Assembly: GCA_023052935.1 (NCBI GenBank)
Contig: CM041292.1
Span: forward strand, 138,832,951-138,896,950
Length of the DNA: 64,000 nucleotides
DNA from: Piezodorus guildinii
Taxonomy: Eukaryota; Arthropoda; Insecta; Hemiptera; Pentatomidae
Direction of reading: 5' to 3'
This document shows, piece after piece, positions 36,430 to 47,280 of this stretch. Each line of letters starts with the position of its first letter. Position 1 is the first letter of the stretch. The notes under the pieces were generated by a model that ran no database searches, was not told where the DNA came from, and worked only from the letters and a program-made list of their open reading frames with translations. The position numbers and the translations under genes were made by a program.

Positions 36430-36540
36430 TACTTATAAATTTAATTAGAGAGTGGTCTACTTTTGGCACAGCATTATGTGTATAAAGTGTATACATACAT
36501 AGTATATTTTATATACTGCAATAAAGAATTTGAAAAAATA
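36430..36540 (+). repeat. 3' UTR of the Jockey-like element seen at 10.7 kb
   Basis: AGAGAGTGGTCTACTTTTGG, CACAGCATTATGT and the terminal TATACTGCAATAAAG match the reverse complement of 10749-10680. It marks the 3' end of a plus-strand copy whose coding part is not recognisable. Confidence 0.6.
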
Positions 36541-36690
36541 AATGAATACTGTTTATAGCTATATCTCCTAAATGATCTATCTTTCGCATAGAAGACTTAT
36601 TTATTTATTTATTTGTAACATAAAGGCTTTTCAACCATAGAGGTTATTTTAGCCCTAAACTAATAATGCAGATACAATATAATAAAAGTA

Positions 36691-36812
36691 ATAATACATA
36701 CATATATACTAATAATACATACATATATACTAATAATACATACTATATATAATAATACATACATATATACTAATAATACATACATATATACTAATAATAA
36801 TACATACATGAT
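36691..36812. repeat. 21-base minisatellite
   Basis: About five near-identical units of the pattern AATAATACATACATATATAC plus T, one shortened, in tandem. It grades into degenerate ATACATA sequence up to about 36990. Confidence 0.85.
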
Positions 36813-37014
36813 AAATAATGAAATACAATACTAACATTATACATAATATACGAAATAATACATACAATAAAAAAAATAATACATACAAATATACTAATCA
36901 CAAAATACATAATAAAATAAAATACATAATACACTAAAACATACATAATACTAATAATACAGATATAATATTTTAAGTTAAATACAAACAATTATATAAG
37001 ATAACTACATATAA

Positions 37015-37130
37015 GAAAAGAATAAAATAAAAAAATAAATAAATAAATAAAAAATAAATAAATAAATAAAAAATAATAATAATAAAAATAAAATAAAAAA
37101 ATAAAAATAAAACGAACTTTTTTTTTTTTT
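37015..37130. repeat. A-rich (AAAT)n simple sequence
   Basis: AAAT/AATA units and a terminal T run lie between the minisatellite and the RNase H fragment. Confidence 0.8.
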
Positions 37131-37430
37131 TTTAATTTTGGAAAATATTGATGTGTCTTTTAGATAATTCATCAGTTTGGTGGCTGACTCCTGGGTATTT
37201 TGTAGTATTGTCCCAATATCATTCTCCATACCAATCCCTCTTCGCTCGGCTTCGAAGGAAAAGCAATCCAACAATATATGTGGTACTGTGCAGATAAATG
37301 CGTTCCCTGTGCTGCTAATGTAATCATGTACCGCGCGATTTATTGCAAGCCACTCAGCGTGATATGATGAACAAAAAGGTGGTAACGAATACATTTTTAC
37401 GCCCTCCGAGATTACAGCGGAGCCCACTCC

Positions 37431-39672
37431 ATCTGTTGTTTTGGAGAAGACTTAAGACAACTATTATGAGTGAATTCCAAGAAATATGCATATTGCTTTC
37501 TATAATTATTATTTTTTGTATAATTACTATAATTATTTACATTAATTGAAGAAATACAAGCGGTATAAATATTATTTTAATTTCATTTCAGAAATTTAAA
37601 GCTGTGAAACCTGATATTATTATATAAGAAATACATTACATATATGGACACACGAGGAATCCCTTTATGGAACTACCATTCAATTTTTCCAACGTGGAAT
37701 TGAAAATGTATAAAGGAAAAAATATTCTGAGAAAAGATCGGAATATTATAAGAGACATTACAATGGCCTGAGACTGTTCCCAATAATAAAATAAATTACC
37801 TAGGGCACGGGATTGGCTTCTGGGAAGAGGCCCCACATGGGACCTTTTGTCCAACTTCTCGGAGAATCGGAAACAGAAGATGACTGAATCAAACATAAAT
37901 TGTTTATGAGAATGACATAGAACAATTTAATGAAGTTCGAGGAAATAATTAATAAAAATTGACATTATTCAACGTTCGAAGTCCGTGAAACAACAATCAA
38001 TACTTTCTACAAAGTCTACTAACGTCACTCTCTTTATTTGAGAAAGTATATATTATTGCTACAGTAAACTTCATATAATGCAATATTAAAAGTACTTCTA
38101 ATTCATAATTTCTGAAACGCAATGATTACTCATAGTTAAATTCAATCGGTAATAACTTCATATTAATTAATGGCTCAAGTTCTGAGATGGCTTTATATCG
38201 TAATATTCCTACTAAAATCAATATCAAATACAGATACGTAAAGTTTTATTATATAATACTTTGAGAAACCACTTACTACATCATTGTTGATGATTATTTT
38301 TTTAAGCAGTTGTAGTGTTATTAACACCAATGCACTTGTTTAAAAAATCTATCATGTACGATTCCAATATAGATTGTATTCCAAGATAGTGATAAGTAAA
38401 TGGGAAAAAAAAAGTGTAATTCTATTTTACATGTTGTGAATCTCATCTCTTTGGTATTAAATTACCTTCCTTGATCATCAAGTCTGACAACACTAGAATC
38501 CATACGATATAAATTTGACCTAATGTACTTATATAAAATTATTGAGGGCTTAATTAATTGCGCTGATTTATTAGGACAAATTAACTTCCACATAAATTTT
38601 GTCTTCATCGGAATATTGATAATACGCCAATAATTTTTAATTAATTGCTACGTTGAACATGTGATCAGTAATTGAAGGTTATAAGAGTGGTAGTGTTTGC
38701 ATTATGAATTTTTCCTACTTTTTCTACGTTTTATGTAGTAAATTTTATTGTTAAAAAAATTGTTTTTTCTTTCAATTTTTTTGCTGAACAAGTAAGCAAC
38801 AGGGAGAGTAAATGTAAGTAAAGCCGGTGCTACAGAATAATGACGGAAGCTTTGACTTCAAGTACTTGCACCAGTGGTATGGGTACTTCAAATAATATTA
38901 CTAATCACAAAGCAATCTTCTGAGAGCTAGTGCCAGGAAGAAAGCGACACCTTACATCATAAAGAGACCACAAAGCTAAGAAGGGTTAGTCCTCTTATTT
39001 TATACAAAATAGATTCCAACGTTAACCTAACCCAAAGGATAACCTACGGCCAACATTGAGGCAGCTTATTAACGCAAAGCCCCCGTCTATAAATTTAAAT
39101 GATGATATCATGATTATGTCCCTTGTAAGATTCGTTCAGAACAAGTTTCTAACCAAATAGTTTCAGGCTCAAAACATCTGTAAGGCCTATTAAGAAAGTT
39201 TGTAACTAGTTTAATTGGTAGAGGTGCCGACTCTCAAAAGAAAAAAGTCTGAGACAAGAAACTACGTTTAATAAAAAAAAAAAAAATCAATAAAAAAAAA
39301 TCGTTGATATAGAATATCAGTACTGTACCTAAGTAAAGGCAGAAGAACCATGCAAAAGAAAAATGGTTCTTCATTGTGTTTGATGATAGCTAAAAGGGAA
39401 TAATGTGATCTAGACATCAGGTTCTTCAGAACCCTTTAGTAACAGTACCTGTATTCTGGTCAAAATACCTACTTGGCATCTTCCTATTCGAATCCTTGTG
39501 AACCAGAATACCTTCATATATCTTTGACCTCCTTACTCCGCGGTCTTTCGTACATACCCTATGTTTAGGCGGGAATGAAAAATATTATTTTCATTTAAAA
39601 TTTAAATTTAATACCGGAAGGTAACTTAAGTCTAACTGTCTATATTAGGGTGGGTGAGGTGGGTTACGCCCG
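37431..39672. other. AT-rich intergenic DNA, no gene seen
   Basis: No exon, RNA gene or repeat copy that I can support in about 2.2 kb. Poly(A) runs lie near 39275-39300. Confidence 0.4.
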
Positions 39673-39764
39673 AAAAGGACTAATTTACTATTTCAAAGGA
39701 TATGCCCGATTTTCATATTTTAAGGACTGTTTTAATTTTTTTTTTTTCATTCTAAGTTAAAGTC
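39673..39764 (+). repeat. Direct repeat, left copy (92 bases)
   Basis: From AAAAGGACTAATTTACTATT to CATTCTAAGTTAAAGTC it is practically identical to 39917-40009; the only difference seen is one T in a poly(T) run. Confidence 0.9.
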
Positions 39765-39916
39765 GCCATTCTCGTTGAAAAGATTCTTAACAATTGACAT
39801 TTATTGTAACCAGGATACGGTTCAAAAATGGAGGTTTTCTTCCATTTTTGACTCGATTCTCCTTTTAAAAGGATACGAATCGAATTAAATCACTGGTAAC
39901 TAGGATTACCACACTA

Positions 39917-40009
39917 AAAAGGACTAATTTACTATTTCAAAGGATATGCCCGATTTTCATATTTTAAGGACTGTTTTAATTTTTTTTTTTTTCATTCTAA
40001 GTTAAAGTC
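39917..40009 (+). repeat. Direct repeat, right copy (93 bases)
   Basis: Near-perfect copy of 39673-39764. The start points are 244 bases apart, so a local duplication or the two ends of a short element are both possible. Confidence 0.9.
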
Positions 40010-40204
40010 CCGACCGCGAATAAAATTCAGTAGTGAGTTTTATCGGTTCATTTAATTTGAATTCTTGTCCATATCAAATTCATTGGCCCGAATTTCCAAT
40101 ATTGGACTTATTTCGTTTATCAGTGATCTCGAAAGAGATAGGATATCGGTCTCCATAAAACTGAATAATCCCAGATTCTTTATTAACTTCAATCGTTTTT
40201 CGAT

Positions 40205-40462
40205 AGCAATTCACTGGGAGACCATATATTAAAAATGTTCAAACGATGTGAAGTTTGCTACAAAATGAAAAAGAATAATTTAAATTGGTTAAGAACTAGC
40301 AGAGTTATAGCGTTTTGAATTTATTAGTGGTGATATGCTATTTTCCTTTGAACTGTGTATTGCTTTTCATATTAATTGATTGCCTATCTACTGCTTTATA
40401 AACAGTTATACCCCAATATTATGATTTGGAAATAATAAATCATTGTGTAATAAATAATTTGC
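40205..40462 (+). repeat. Family E repeat, 3' part
   Basis: It shares TTTTCCTTTGAACTGTGTAT, TGCTTTTCATATTAATTGAT, AAACAGTTATACCCCAATAT and CATTGTGTAATAAATAATTT with 52430-52592 and with the reverse complement of 11852-12010. Confidence 0.7.
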
Positions 40463-40659
40463 AGCGGTTTTGGTTTTTTGAAAGTAAGAACAGCAACATG
40501 GATGTAAAATATTGGAAAGCTATAAATTTTAGAAAACATGTTATTTCGTGTACAAAGTTGTAAAAGGTAACGTAAAGTGACGAATAGGGAATAAAATTAT
40601 TACTGATAATTAAAAGTAACAATTTGATATTGCTATATTTTTAATCTAAATCATATGTG

Positions 40660-40785
40660 TCCAACGGAACTGAATAATCTTTTTGTTTCAATTTAGCTTA
40701 AGTTTAATTATTAGCAATAAAATTGATTTTATCAGGCCAGGTATGTGAAAGTCGTGTGTTGCCCGCACCAGATTTTTATTATACA
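40660..40785 (-). repeat. Family D 5' end (empty-site copy)
   Basis: On the minus strand it starts ATCTGGTGCGGGCAACACAC, then GACTTTCACATACC. Its inner part reads, on the plus strand, ACGGAACTGAATAATCTTTT without interruption. The same place in the copy at 44.5-45.0 kb is split by the foldback element, so this is a natural empty site. Confidence 0.75.
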
Positions 40786-41989
40786 ATTTTACATTAAAAA
40801 GATAAAAAGCTTTTCCACCTTCTAATATTCTTTTTGGCAAATCCTTATTTTTTTCAATATTGTGCGCTTTCTGTGTTCATTCTCATGACTTCTTTTCCCG
40901 TTTAGTTTAGAACAGAGAACTAATTAATATAATTCTTATTTGTTCAAAAAGTTCATCACACATAAATGAAAAATATATAATTTTGTTCTTCTTTCATCCC
41001 TTTTTCTTTCCATTTTTCCTGGTTTATCTATCTTATGTTTTGTACTTCTTTGTCCTGTTAAAAAAATGTTTCTGTTTCATTCTTTTTCTTTTGGCTATTT
41101 ATAACTTATTCATATTTATATTTTCCTACATTCTATTTTTTTCTTATCACCTTATTACCCCTTATGACTTATTTAGTACATTTATTTAGTTTATTCAAGA
41201 TTTATTACTCTTGATTTTTATTTATCATAAATATTGATTTTCTTAGGTCTGAAGGTGGTAATATGGGAGAGTTATTGAATGTTTTTAATAGGAATGTACA
41301 ATATGATTGTAGAATAATATGCATAAGAGAGTTCTGCTTTTATTTAAATGTTCGACCACATATTGAAATAAAAATCGAGATTCTTTAGATTCTACACATC
41401 TTCTAAAATTTAAGCAGAAAGTTTTGTTTGGAGAAATATAAATTTGTTTTTAATATTTTAATAAATAACAATGAACTACTAGCTTTAATTTTATGCAAAG
41501 GAAATATTCAAGCTCAATCAGACCGATATTTAATATGTAATACACATCTATAGTACAGAAATGTATTACTTTACCGTAGGTAACTTGGAAAAGATCGTTG
41601 CACTATTCGTAGAACTAATCCTAGTAAGAAGCTTCCTAAAATATTCATAAATATGTTTTCTCTGAAGTCAATTCTCCTACGCTATATTTATGGAACAGGT
41701 AGTATCACAGGAAAAGTCAATATCCATTCTCTTTTCTTCTTATATGAAATTATTCGTGGAATTTTGTGTTCTCAAACAATTATAATTCATGGTCTTCGTT
41801 TCCTTTTTGTCTCCATTGGGGTCCTCGAAACTAAAAATAAATAAAAAATAGACAAACATTTGGTTTTTAATCAATTCCCAATATTTAAATTAAGATTGTT
41901 TTTAAGAACAAAATTACTTGGAAGAAGTGAAAATAAATTTCGAGACATACAATTAAACTCATTATTATTTATTATTGGTTAGTTCATTC
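40786..41989. other. AT-rich intergenic DNA, no gene seen
   Basis: No supported feature; the phenylalanine-rich frame at 40983-41189 is a translation of T-rich DNA. Confidence 0.4.
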
Positions 41990-42185
41990 AGGTTAGGAAA
42001 AAACCCTTAGTTATGCCGTATTTCGAAGGGGGCGTTAAAAGGTGGTCCCAAGTCTGTGCGATGCCATGTACTCGTTAAAGATCCGTATCCTAATAAAACC
42101 TTGATAAGCAAAATTTAGGACTCCCACTGTAGCATCGTCCGATTAGCCATAGCAGCATAAAAATGACGTCAAACGAATAAACAAC
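41990..42185 (+). repeat. SINE-C copy, 5'-truncated
   Basis: It begins within the CCCTTAGTTATGCC part of SINE-C and continues through CCATGTACTCGTTAAAGATC, CCCACTGTAGCATCGTCCGA and TTAGCCATAGCAGCATAAAA to a tail after ACGTCAAACGAATAAAC. It abuts a SINE-A copy in opposite orientation. Confidence 0.8.
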
Positions 42186-42189
42186 GTTT

Positions 42190-42406
42190 CCCGGTGAAAG
42201 TTTATAGGGTAGGTTCATCACTTCTTACGCCTATTATTATGAGTGTCCACCAGTTAGCTGACGGGTCTCACATACCTGGGGGAGAAGCTGTGATTGAATC
42301 CCCATTAAATTATATGCTTGAAAAGTCCCAGCGGGACTGGAATTCGAACTCACAACCATTAGCGTGAGAGACTAGCGTGCTAGCCACTCAGCCACGGGCT
42401 CCCATT
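42190..42406 (-). mobile_element. SINE-A copy, 3'-truncated
   Basis: On the minus strand it starts GGGAGCCCGTGGCTGAGTGG (A-box), continues GCTAGCACGCTAGTCTCTCA and a B-box-like GAGTTCGAATTCC, then a CCCGCTGGGAC block and the body up to TTCACCGGGAAACG. It lacks the terminal CGGCCTGTCGCGCCA. The head is well kept. Confidence 0.85.
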
Positions 42407-42499
42407 TATTTATTACCTTCACTTACCTATATATGGGGCGTAATGACCTTGCTGTTGATCGCCTAGGAAAAAAAAGTAACCTAACCTAACCTATATATG

Positions 42500-42770
42500 A
42501 AATATATATATTATTACGATCGTTAAAATTTTCGAATTACAGTTTTCACCGGCAGTACTGTATGTGTTCTGCAGAACTCGAAATTTATCTTTATTTAACA
42601 AGAAATCCAACAACTAATAATTTAGTGATGACCCCACCCTATCAACTTTCATCAAGAAACGGCCTAACCTACACGGCCTGTCGCGCCAGCAAAAGAAACA
42701 AAAAAAAAGAAGGTATTAAAGGTATGCACACATTGTTACGGACGAATAGTTTAACAATAATTTACCGGCC
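42500..42770 (+). repeat. Composite repeat (family D remnant plus SINE-A tail), duplicated at 45.0 kb
   Basis: The segment runs from a minus-strand family D end (CAGTTTTCACCGGCAGTACT) through TGTGTTCTGCAGAACTCGAA and AACAACTAATAATTTAGTGA into the SINE-A 3' end (ACACGGCCTGTCGCGCCAGC plus A-rich tail). It then continues TTAAAGGTATGCACACATTG and GACGAATAGTTTAA. The same joined order occurs at 44995-45292. Confidence 0.75.
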
Positions 42771-43787
42771 TAGGTACAGAAGGTGGCGATGATGAAAGAG
42801 GAAAATACCACAATTCGAGGTATTATCACTCATCATTGATCCAAAATTAACCGGAAAATTTCAAAATTTAATCAACCACTAACAATTTTATAAATATTTG
42901 GTCGCTTCATATATTCAATAATTTTACTCATCCACATATGTTATATATGTTTCATCAACAAGTTCATCGCCATCAACAACATGTTCATTACCATCAACAC
43001 GTTAATCACTTAGTTAAACAGTCCAGCTCTTCAATAATTTTTAATTACTTGTGTACAATAACATCTTAGAGTAAAAAAAAACACAAAAGATCGGACATAA
43101 TAGTCCAATGCAAGATGACTACGCAACGAAGAATTAATTGCTGTAGTTAAAAAACTGACTGAATGATCAAAGTACTTAGATTTGTGGTTTGATTAAAAAT
43201 AAAAATAAATCGTAATTTTCATCATCTCATTCCAAGGGTTAAAGAAGAAGTTAGGTGAGAAACAAAACTTAAAAAGAAAAGATTAATATCATCCGATATC
43301 GAATGTTTCGAAATAGAAGTCATATCCGGCTATTTGCATCGCTGAATCAGGTACGGGTGACGTGAGCGCCAAGCTGGCTGCCGGCAACCGGTCCCAGGGC
43401 AGTCCCATTTTACAAGGTTCTTTTTTACTAACATAATATTTAGTTTCTAAAAATGTATACATATGCATATAAAATGATATGTAAACATTTTTTTTTTTTA
43501 TAATTCTGAAATAATTTAATTCGAAAAAGTAAACGAGATAAACATCCTTAGAATAAATAAATGTAGACAATGTGAACCCTTAGGTTCGATATTAACACAA
43601 TATTTACACTGAACAGAATGATCTGATATAACTGTTTTGTTTTTTTCAAGGTTCTGATGAAGATTTAAAATTTCTCCCAAAACAAAGGCACACAAAAAAA
43701 TAAGTTTTATTTCTTAAGTTTGATCTCTTTGATAATTATTGTTTGGTTTGCCTAGTGATCAAGTACTCGTAAATTGTCTTCGGCTTA
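42771..43787. other. Intergenic DNA, no gene seen
   Basis: No supported feature. The minus-strand frame at 43289-43570 has no recognisable domain. Confidence 0.4.
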
Positions 43788-43992
43788 AAAGTGCGCCCCC
43801 ACCTCGACTTTTTAATGCTATACGAGGGTTATCTCGGGTAAGGAGGTGAGGGCGTGGATTTATGACTTAGTTAAAAGCTCCGCGGCATCGAAACATAAAC
43901 TTATTTTATACCATGCTTATTGTTATCAAGTTGCTAGGCAACGCAAATTTACAGCAACGCGCGTTAGCCCACTCGGCTTCCCTCGTCCCCAC
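43788..43992 (-). mobile_element. SINE-F copy, tRNA-like head
   Basis: On the minus strand it has a head GCCGAGTGGGCTAACGCGCG, then a body ending CCACGCCCTCACCTCCTTAC, CCGAGATAACCCTCGTATAG and a GTGGGGGCGCAC end. It matches the first half of the composite SINE at 48870-49270 (GCGCGTTGCT, CCGCCCTCACCCCCTGGTCC, CTCGTATAGCCTT). Confidence 0.65.
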
Positions 43993-44459
43993 TTTTTTCT
44001 CATCTTGAGTATCATATACTACTGAATTTTACGGTCTTCAAAATTTAGTATAACAATAATACTTTTAAATTATATTAATCTACGGGGATAATTATTCCAT
44101 AACTTCCGGTTCACCTTGGATTCAGTTGTGGCTGAGTCCCCTTATCTTCCTGTTGAAATATCTTGAAAAAAAAAGTCATTTACTATTCGCCATTACATCA
44201 CCCAGGATTTTACAAAAATGAGTCTGCGTCCGAATAAAAACCACTCTGGATAATGGTGCTGACGTTAATCCCGTCTAACGTACCTTCATGAGTCAGAGCC
44301 TGGATAATGCCAACCAACATTCCTCATGAGGTAAGTAGGTGTGACTTTTGAAATCGTAAGCAACTCATTTTCTTTTTTTTTTTTTAACAAAAAAAAATTA
44401 ATATTAATTTAATGCGATGTACTTGTTGATCGACAATTTTTGGTATTTTAATTTTTAAA
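43993..44459. other. Intergenic DNA, no gene seen
   Basis: No supported feature. Confidence 0.4.
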
Positions 44460-44990
44460 GATTTAAAAGTAACATGTTTAATCTGGATCTTTGCCGTTTG
44501 AGCCGGCAAACAGGCTCATTTTTTAATCTAAAACATATGTTTCCAACGGAACTGAATAATCTTTTTAGTGAGGAAGATGATTGGGGTGCGGTCAAATTAA
44601 ACACACATTTAAAATAATGTTATTTTAATTATGTGCCGACGTTCGGCCTACAATGTGGGCCTTCATCAGGTGACTACGTGAGCATTGCTGCAGGAGTCTC
44701 TGCACTACTCTACTCTGCAGGCAATGCCTTCACGTAGTCACCTGATGAAGGCCACATTGCGGGCCGAAACGTCGGCACTAATTAAAATAACATTTATTTT
44801 AAATGTGTTTTTTAATTTATGACCGCACCCCCAACATCTTCCTCATCTAATTTCTCACGGTCACAAACTCCATCATATGAATAATCTTTGTTTCAATTCA
44901 GTTTAAGTTTAATATTAGCAATAAATGATTTATCAGGAAGATAAGTGAAGTCGTGTATTGCGCGCACCAGAATTTTTAATTTCACTTACT
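44460..44990 (-). repeat. Family D 5' end split by the foldback element
   Basis: The parts 44460-44564 and 44879-44990 together correspond to 40660-40785. The 5' terminus on the minus strand reads TCTGGTGCGCGCAATACACG, then ACTTCACTTATC. The right neighbour (44995-45045) is the 3' end of another minus-strand D copy, again a head-to-tail arrangement. Confidence 0.7.
44565..44878. mobile_element. Foldback element with two hammerhead-like cores, exact 11-base TSD
   Basis: It is flanked by GAATAATCTTT on both sides (44554-44564 and 44879-44889), and the empty site is seen at 40.67 kb. The arms are inverted: TGAGGAAGATG...GGGTGCGGTCA at the left recurs reversed at the right, followed inward by AT-rich bases and by GTGCCGAC/GTCGGCAC. 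The right arm (plus strand) holds CTGATGA (44742-44748), a GGCC...GGCC stem and GAAAC (44766-44770). The left arm (minus strand) holds the same core with GAAC. A 27-base extension at the right end has no partner. No coding capacity. The inverted terminal repeats and unpaired extension recall Penelope-like elements; this is inference. Confidence 0.75.
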
Positions 44991-44994
44991 ACAA

Positions 44995-45292
44995 TGAATA
45001 TATAGATCGTGAAAATTTTCTAATTAAAGTTTTCACCGGAAATATTGTATGTGTTCTGCAGAACTCGAAATTTATCTTTATTTAACAAGAAACCCAACAA
45101 CTAATAATTTAGTGATGAACCCATCCTATCAACTTTCATCAAGAAACGTGAGTGTATTCTCCCAGCAGAATACACCACGCGGTTAAGGGCCTGCACGGCC
45201 TGTCGCGCCAGCAAAAGAAAGAAAAAAAATATGGTTTTAAAGGTATGTACATTTCATTTTACATTGTTACGAACGAATAGTTTAATAATAAT
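44995..45292 (+). repeat. Composite repeat, second copy of 42500-42770
   Basis: It has the same joined order as the left copy: family D end on minus strand (GATCGTGAAAATTTTC, GTTTTCACCGGAAATATTGT), TGTGTTCTGCAGAACTCGAA, AACAACTAATAATTTAGTGA, SINE-A tail (GTGAGTGTATTCTCCCAGCA...CGGCCTGTCGCGCCAGC) and TTAAAGGTATGTACATTTC. This copy keeps about 40 SINE bases that the other lacks. Confidence 0.75.
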
Positions 45293-45294
45293 TT

Positions 45295-45450
45295 ATATTT
45301 AGCCCCTTTTTATCAATATTAAGAAGATGATATGGTTAATGTTTTAAAATCAAACAAAATTAAGAGGAAGAAAATTTAAAAAATCGGCATTTGAGCCTTG
45401 TCAGACTATTACAATCAGAATGAAACTTACATTATATGATATTATAGTCA
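45295..45450 (+). repeat. Family D interior fragment
   Basis: It contains TTTAGCCCCTTTTTATCAAT, AAGATGATATGGTTAATGTT, TAAGAGGAAGAAAATTTAAA and CAGACTATTACAATCAGAAT, all family D blocks in the right order. Confidence 0.7.
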
Positions 45451-47280
45451 CAAGGCATCACTTGATAGCAATCGATGTGGTACTCTCAATTATACTGTAC
45501 AGTTGAGGTATTGATTTGGCTCTAATGATAGCGACAATTCCGCGAAAGCGCAAGGATTGTATGGCGCCTCTTGTGAGATTTGAATTCTCCATTAATTGAG
45601 AGGCTCTTCTTCGTAGTTTGTTTTTATTAAGGCATCTCTAATAACAGGGCTATGAGATAAGATAAAGATGCCAGTTGACTAGACAGAGCGGCGGATGCCT
45701 GGTACAATGGGTCTAGACGTGGCGGGCCGGCGGGACAGAAGATGCCAATTTGCCGGTTGACCGTCAATGGGGAAGAAGTGCCTTCTCAATTGGTTACTAG
45801 AACTGGTGATGGCAGCATTAAGGCTGTTTGTTTCGCCTGTAACCGCTTCCCGTTTCATAAGATTATCTCAAAGGAGGCCATTAGATTAATCTACTTCCAG
45901 GAACTTCAATGATGCAATTTCATACTGCAATATTCCCTGCCATTTCTGATGTTTACAATCGACTCAATGCAATTCAGCAATTCTTCTTCCAGTCATTTGC
46001 TAGTCGAACAATATGAAATAACAATATTTGACTTCGGATGAAATCAGTTGCCCAACTTGCTATATTCCAATAATAAACTATCGACTATTTGCAATAACTA
46101 AGGTTAGCATAAACATTCTTATTTTATGTTAAATAAGACAAGACCATTAGTGGTCGAGGGAAAGAAAAGAGAAAATTGTCTTCTCCTAACCTAAAATAGC
46201 TCTTCATTTATTTTTTAAAAAAGTAATATTTGGTGTTATTCCGAATTTTTTTTTTAATTTACCTTTTCCCTCTCCGCTACTTTTGTGAATTGTTACGAGT
46301 TAGAACGAGGTACGTATATCTTCTCCTACTGTGTTGCACGGCCTTACTTCAATATGAGGCAAGCTGAGAGCACCTAGTTACCAAAAAAAGCACTAGACAC
46401 CGCTCGTGAGAGCGACAGTTTTCACGGATTTTAGACGCTAGTATTTAATGTTCTTATATTCTTCAAATAGAATCGCTTTTAAAAGGATTGAAAAAAAATA
46501 ATAATAAATAAATCCGAGAATTCCTTGTGTTTATTCATAACATAAACTCGCGTCGATGGACAATTTAGACCTAGTATAGTTCTTTTTGACTGCAAACAAA
46601 GCGATCAAAACGACCTTCTCTTATAAAAAAATATTTCATCAAATATCCTCCTTTTACTGGCCTACGTGGTGGCACTGAAACTGTTAGTTGAGCAGGAAAT
46701 TCTTGTTTAGGAACATAAACTAACCATCTGGTCCAACTTTGAACCGCACGTTTTTCAGTAAAATTTCGCTGTTTTATTTAAAATATTTATATCCATACAA
46801 AGAAATGCCTTTCTAACGACTAACTGGAGTTTAGTGTTGCTATAAGGATAAAATATAATTTAGAATGTTGTAAAAATGTACCTGTTTTTGAAATAATCGT
46901 CACGAGCGTCACTCAAAGCCTCATCACCTCAACTTCACTCTCACCTTCGCGCGGTAGATCCTGTTAACATATTCGAGACGACAATTTTTTTCGGGCACGG
47001 TACCCAGGAGATATATGTCTTTTTCTTTGTAAGAAAGGCTTCAGATAATTTTTAGATTTTTTAGTACACAGTAAAACCAATGCCAAACTTTGTTTTTCGG
47101 TACTTTACACTACTACAGTACGACTAGTTTACTCAGAATAACTGATAATTGCACACACGGTGTGCAATCCGCCTCGAATGGATTTTAGGTTTTTTAGATT
47201 AAGATTTTTATTTTCAATATTTTACAAACGGCCACATGTCTCAAACTTTATACATGTGGTCTTGAGTGGGTTTAGCTGTG
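45451..47280. other. Intergenic DNA, no gene seen
   Basis: GC content is a little higher near 45460-45900 and 46860-47200, but I find no exon with a recognisable domain, no RNA gene and no repeat copy. Confidence 0.4.

Larger units (their letters stand above)
36597..37430 (-). mobile_element. Non-LTR element: fused RNase H start and C-terminal tail, long 3' UTR
   Basis: On the minus strand SAVISEGVKMYSLPPFCSSY, HAEWLAINRAVHDYI (start of an RNase H domain with its Glu) is joined directly to VPHILLDCFSFEAERRGIG, the last part of the same kind of protein. The middle of the RNase H and the following region are therefore deleted in frame. The 3' part is A/T-rich, contains the 21-base minisatellite, and ends in (AAAT)n at 36612-36597. 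It is a 5'-truncated, internally deleted copy. Confidence 0.8.

Noticed and set aside
36691..36812. Regular repeats as a CRISPR array
   Set aside because: Units are contiguous without spacers and the DNA is eukaryotic; it is a minisatellite.
40983..41189. 68-codon Phe-rich membrane-like peptide
   Set aside because: Composition is explained by T-rich DNA; no splice or start context.
44565..44878. Ordinary TIR MITE of the Tc1 or hAT kind
   Set aside because: The target duplication is 11 bases rather than TA or 8 bases, and one end has an unpaired extension of about 27 bases.
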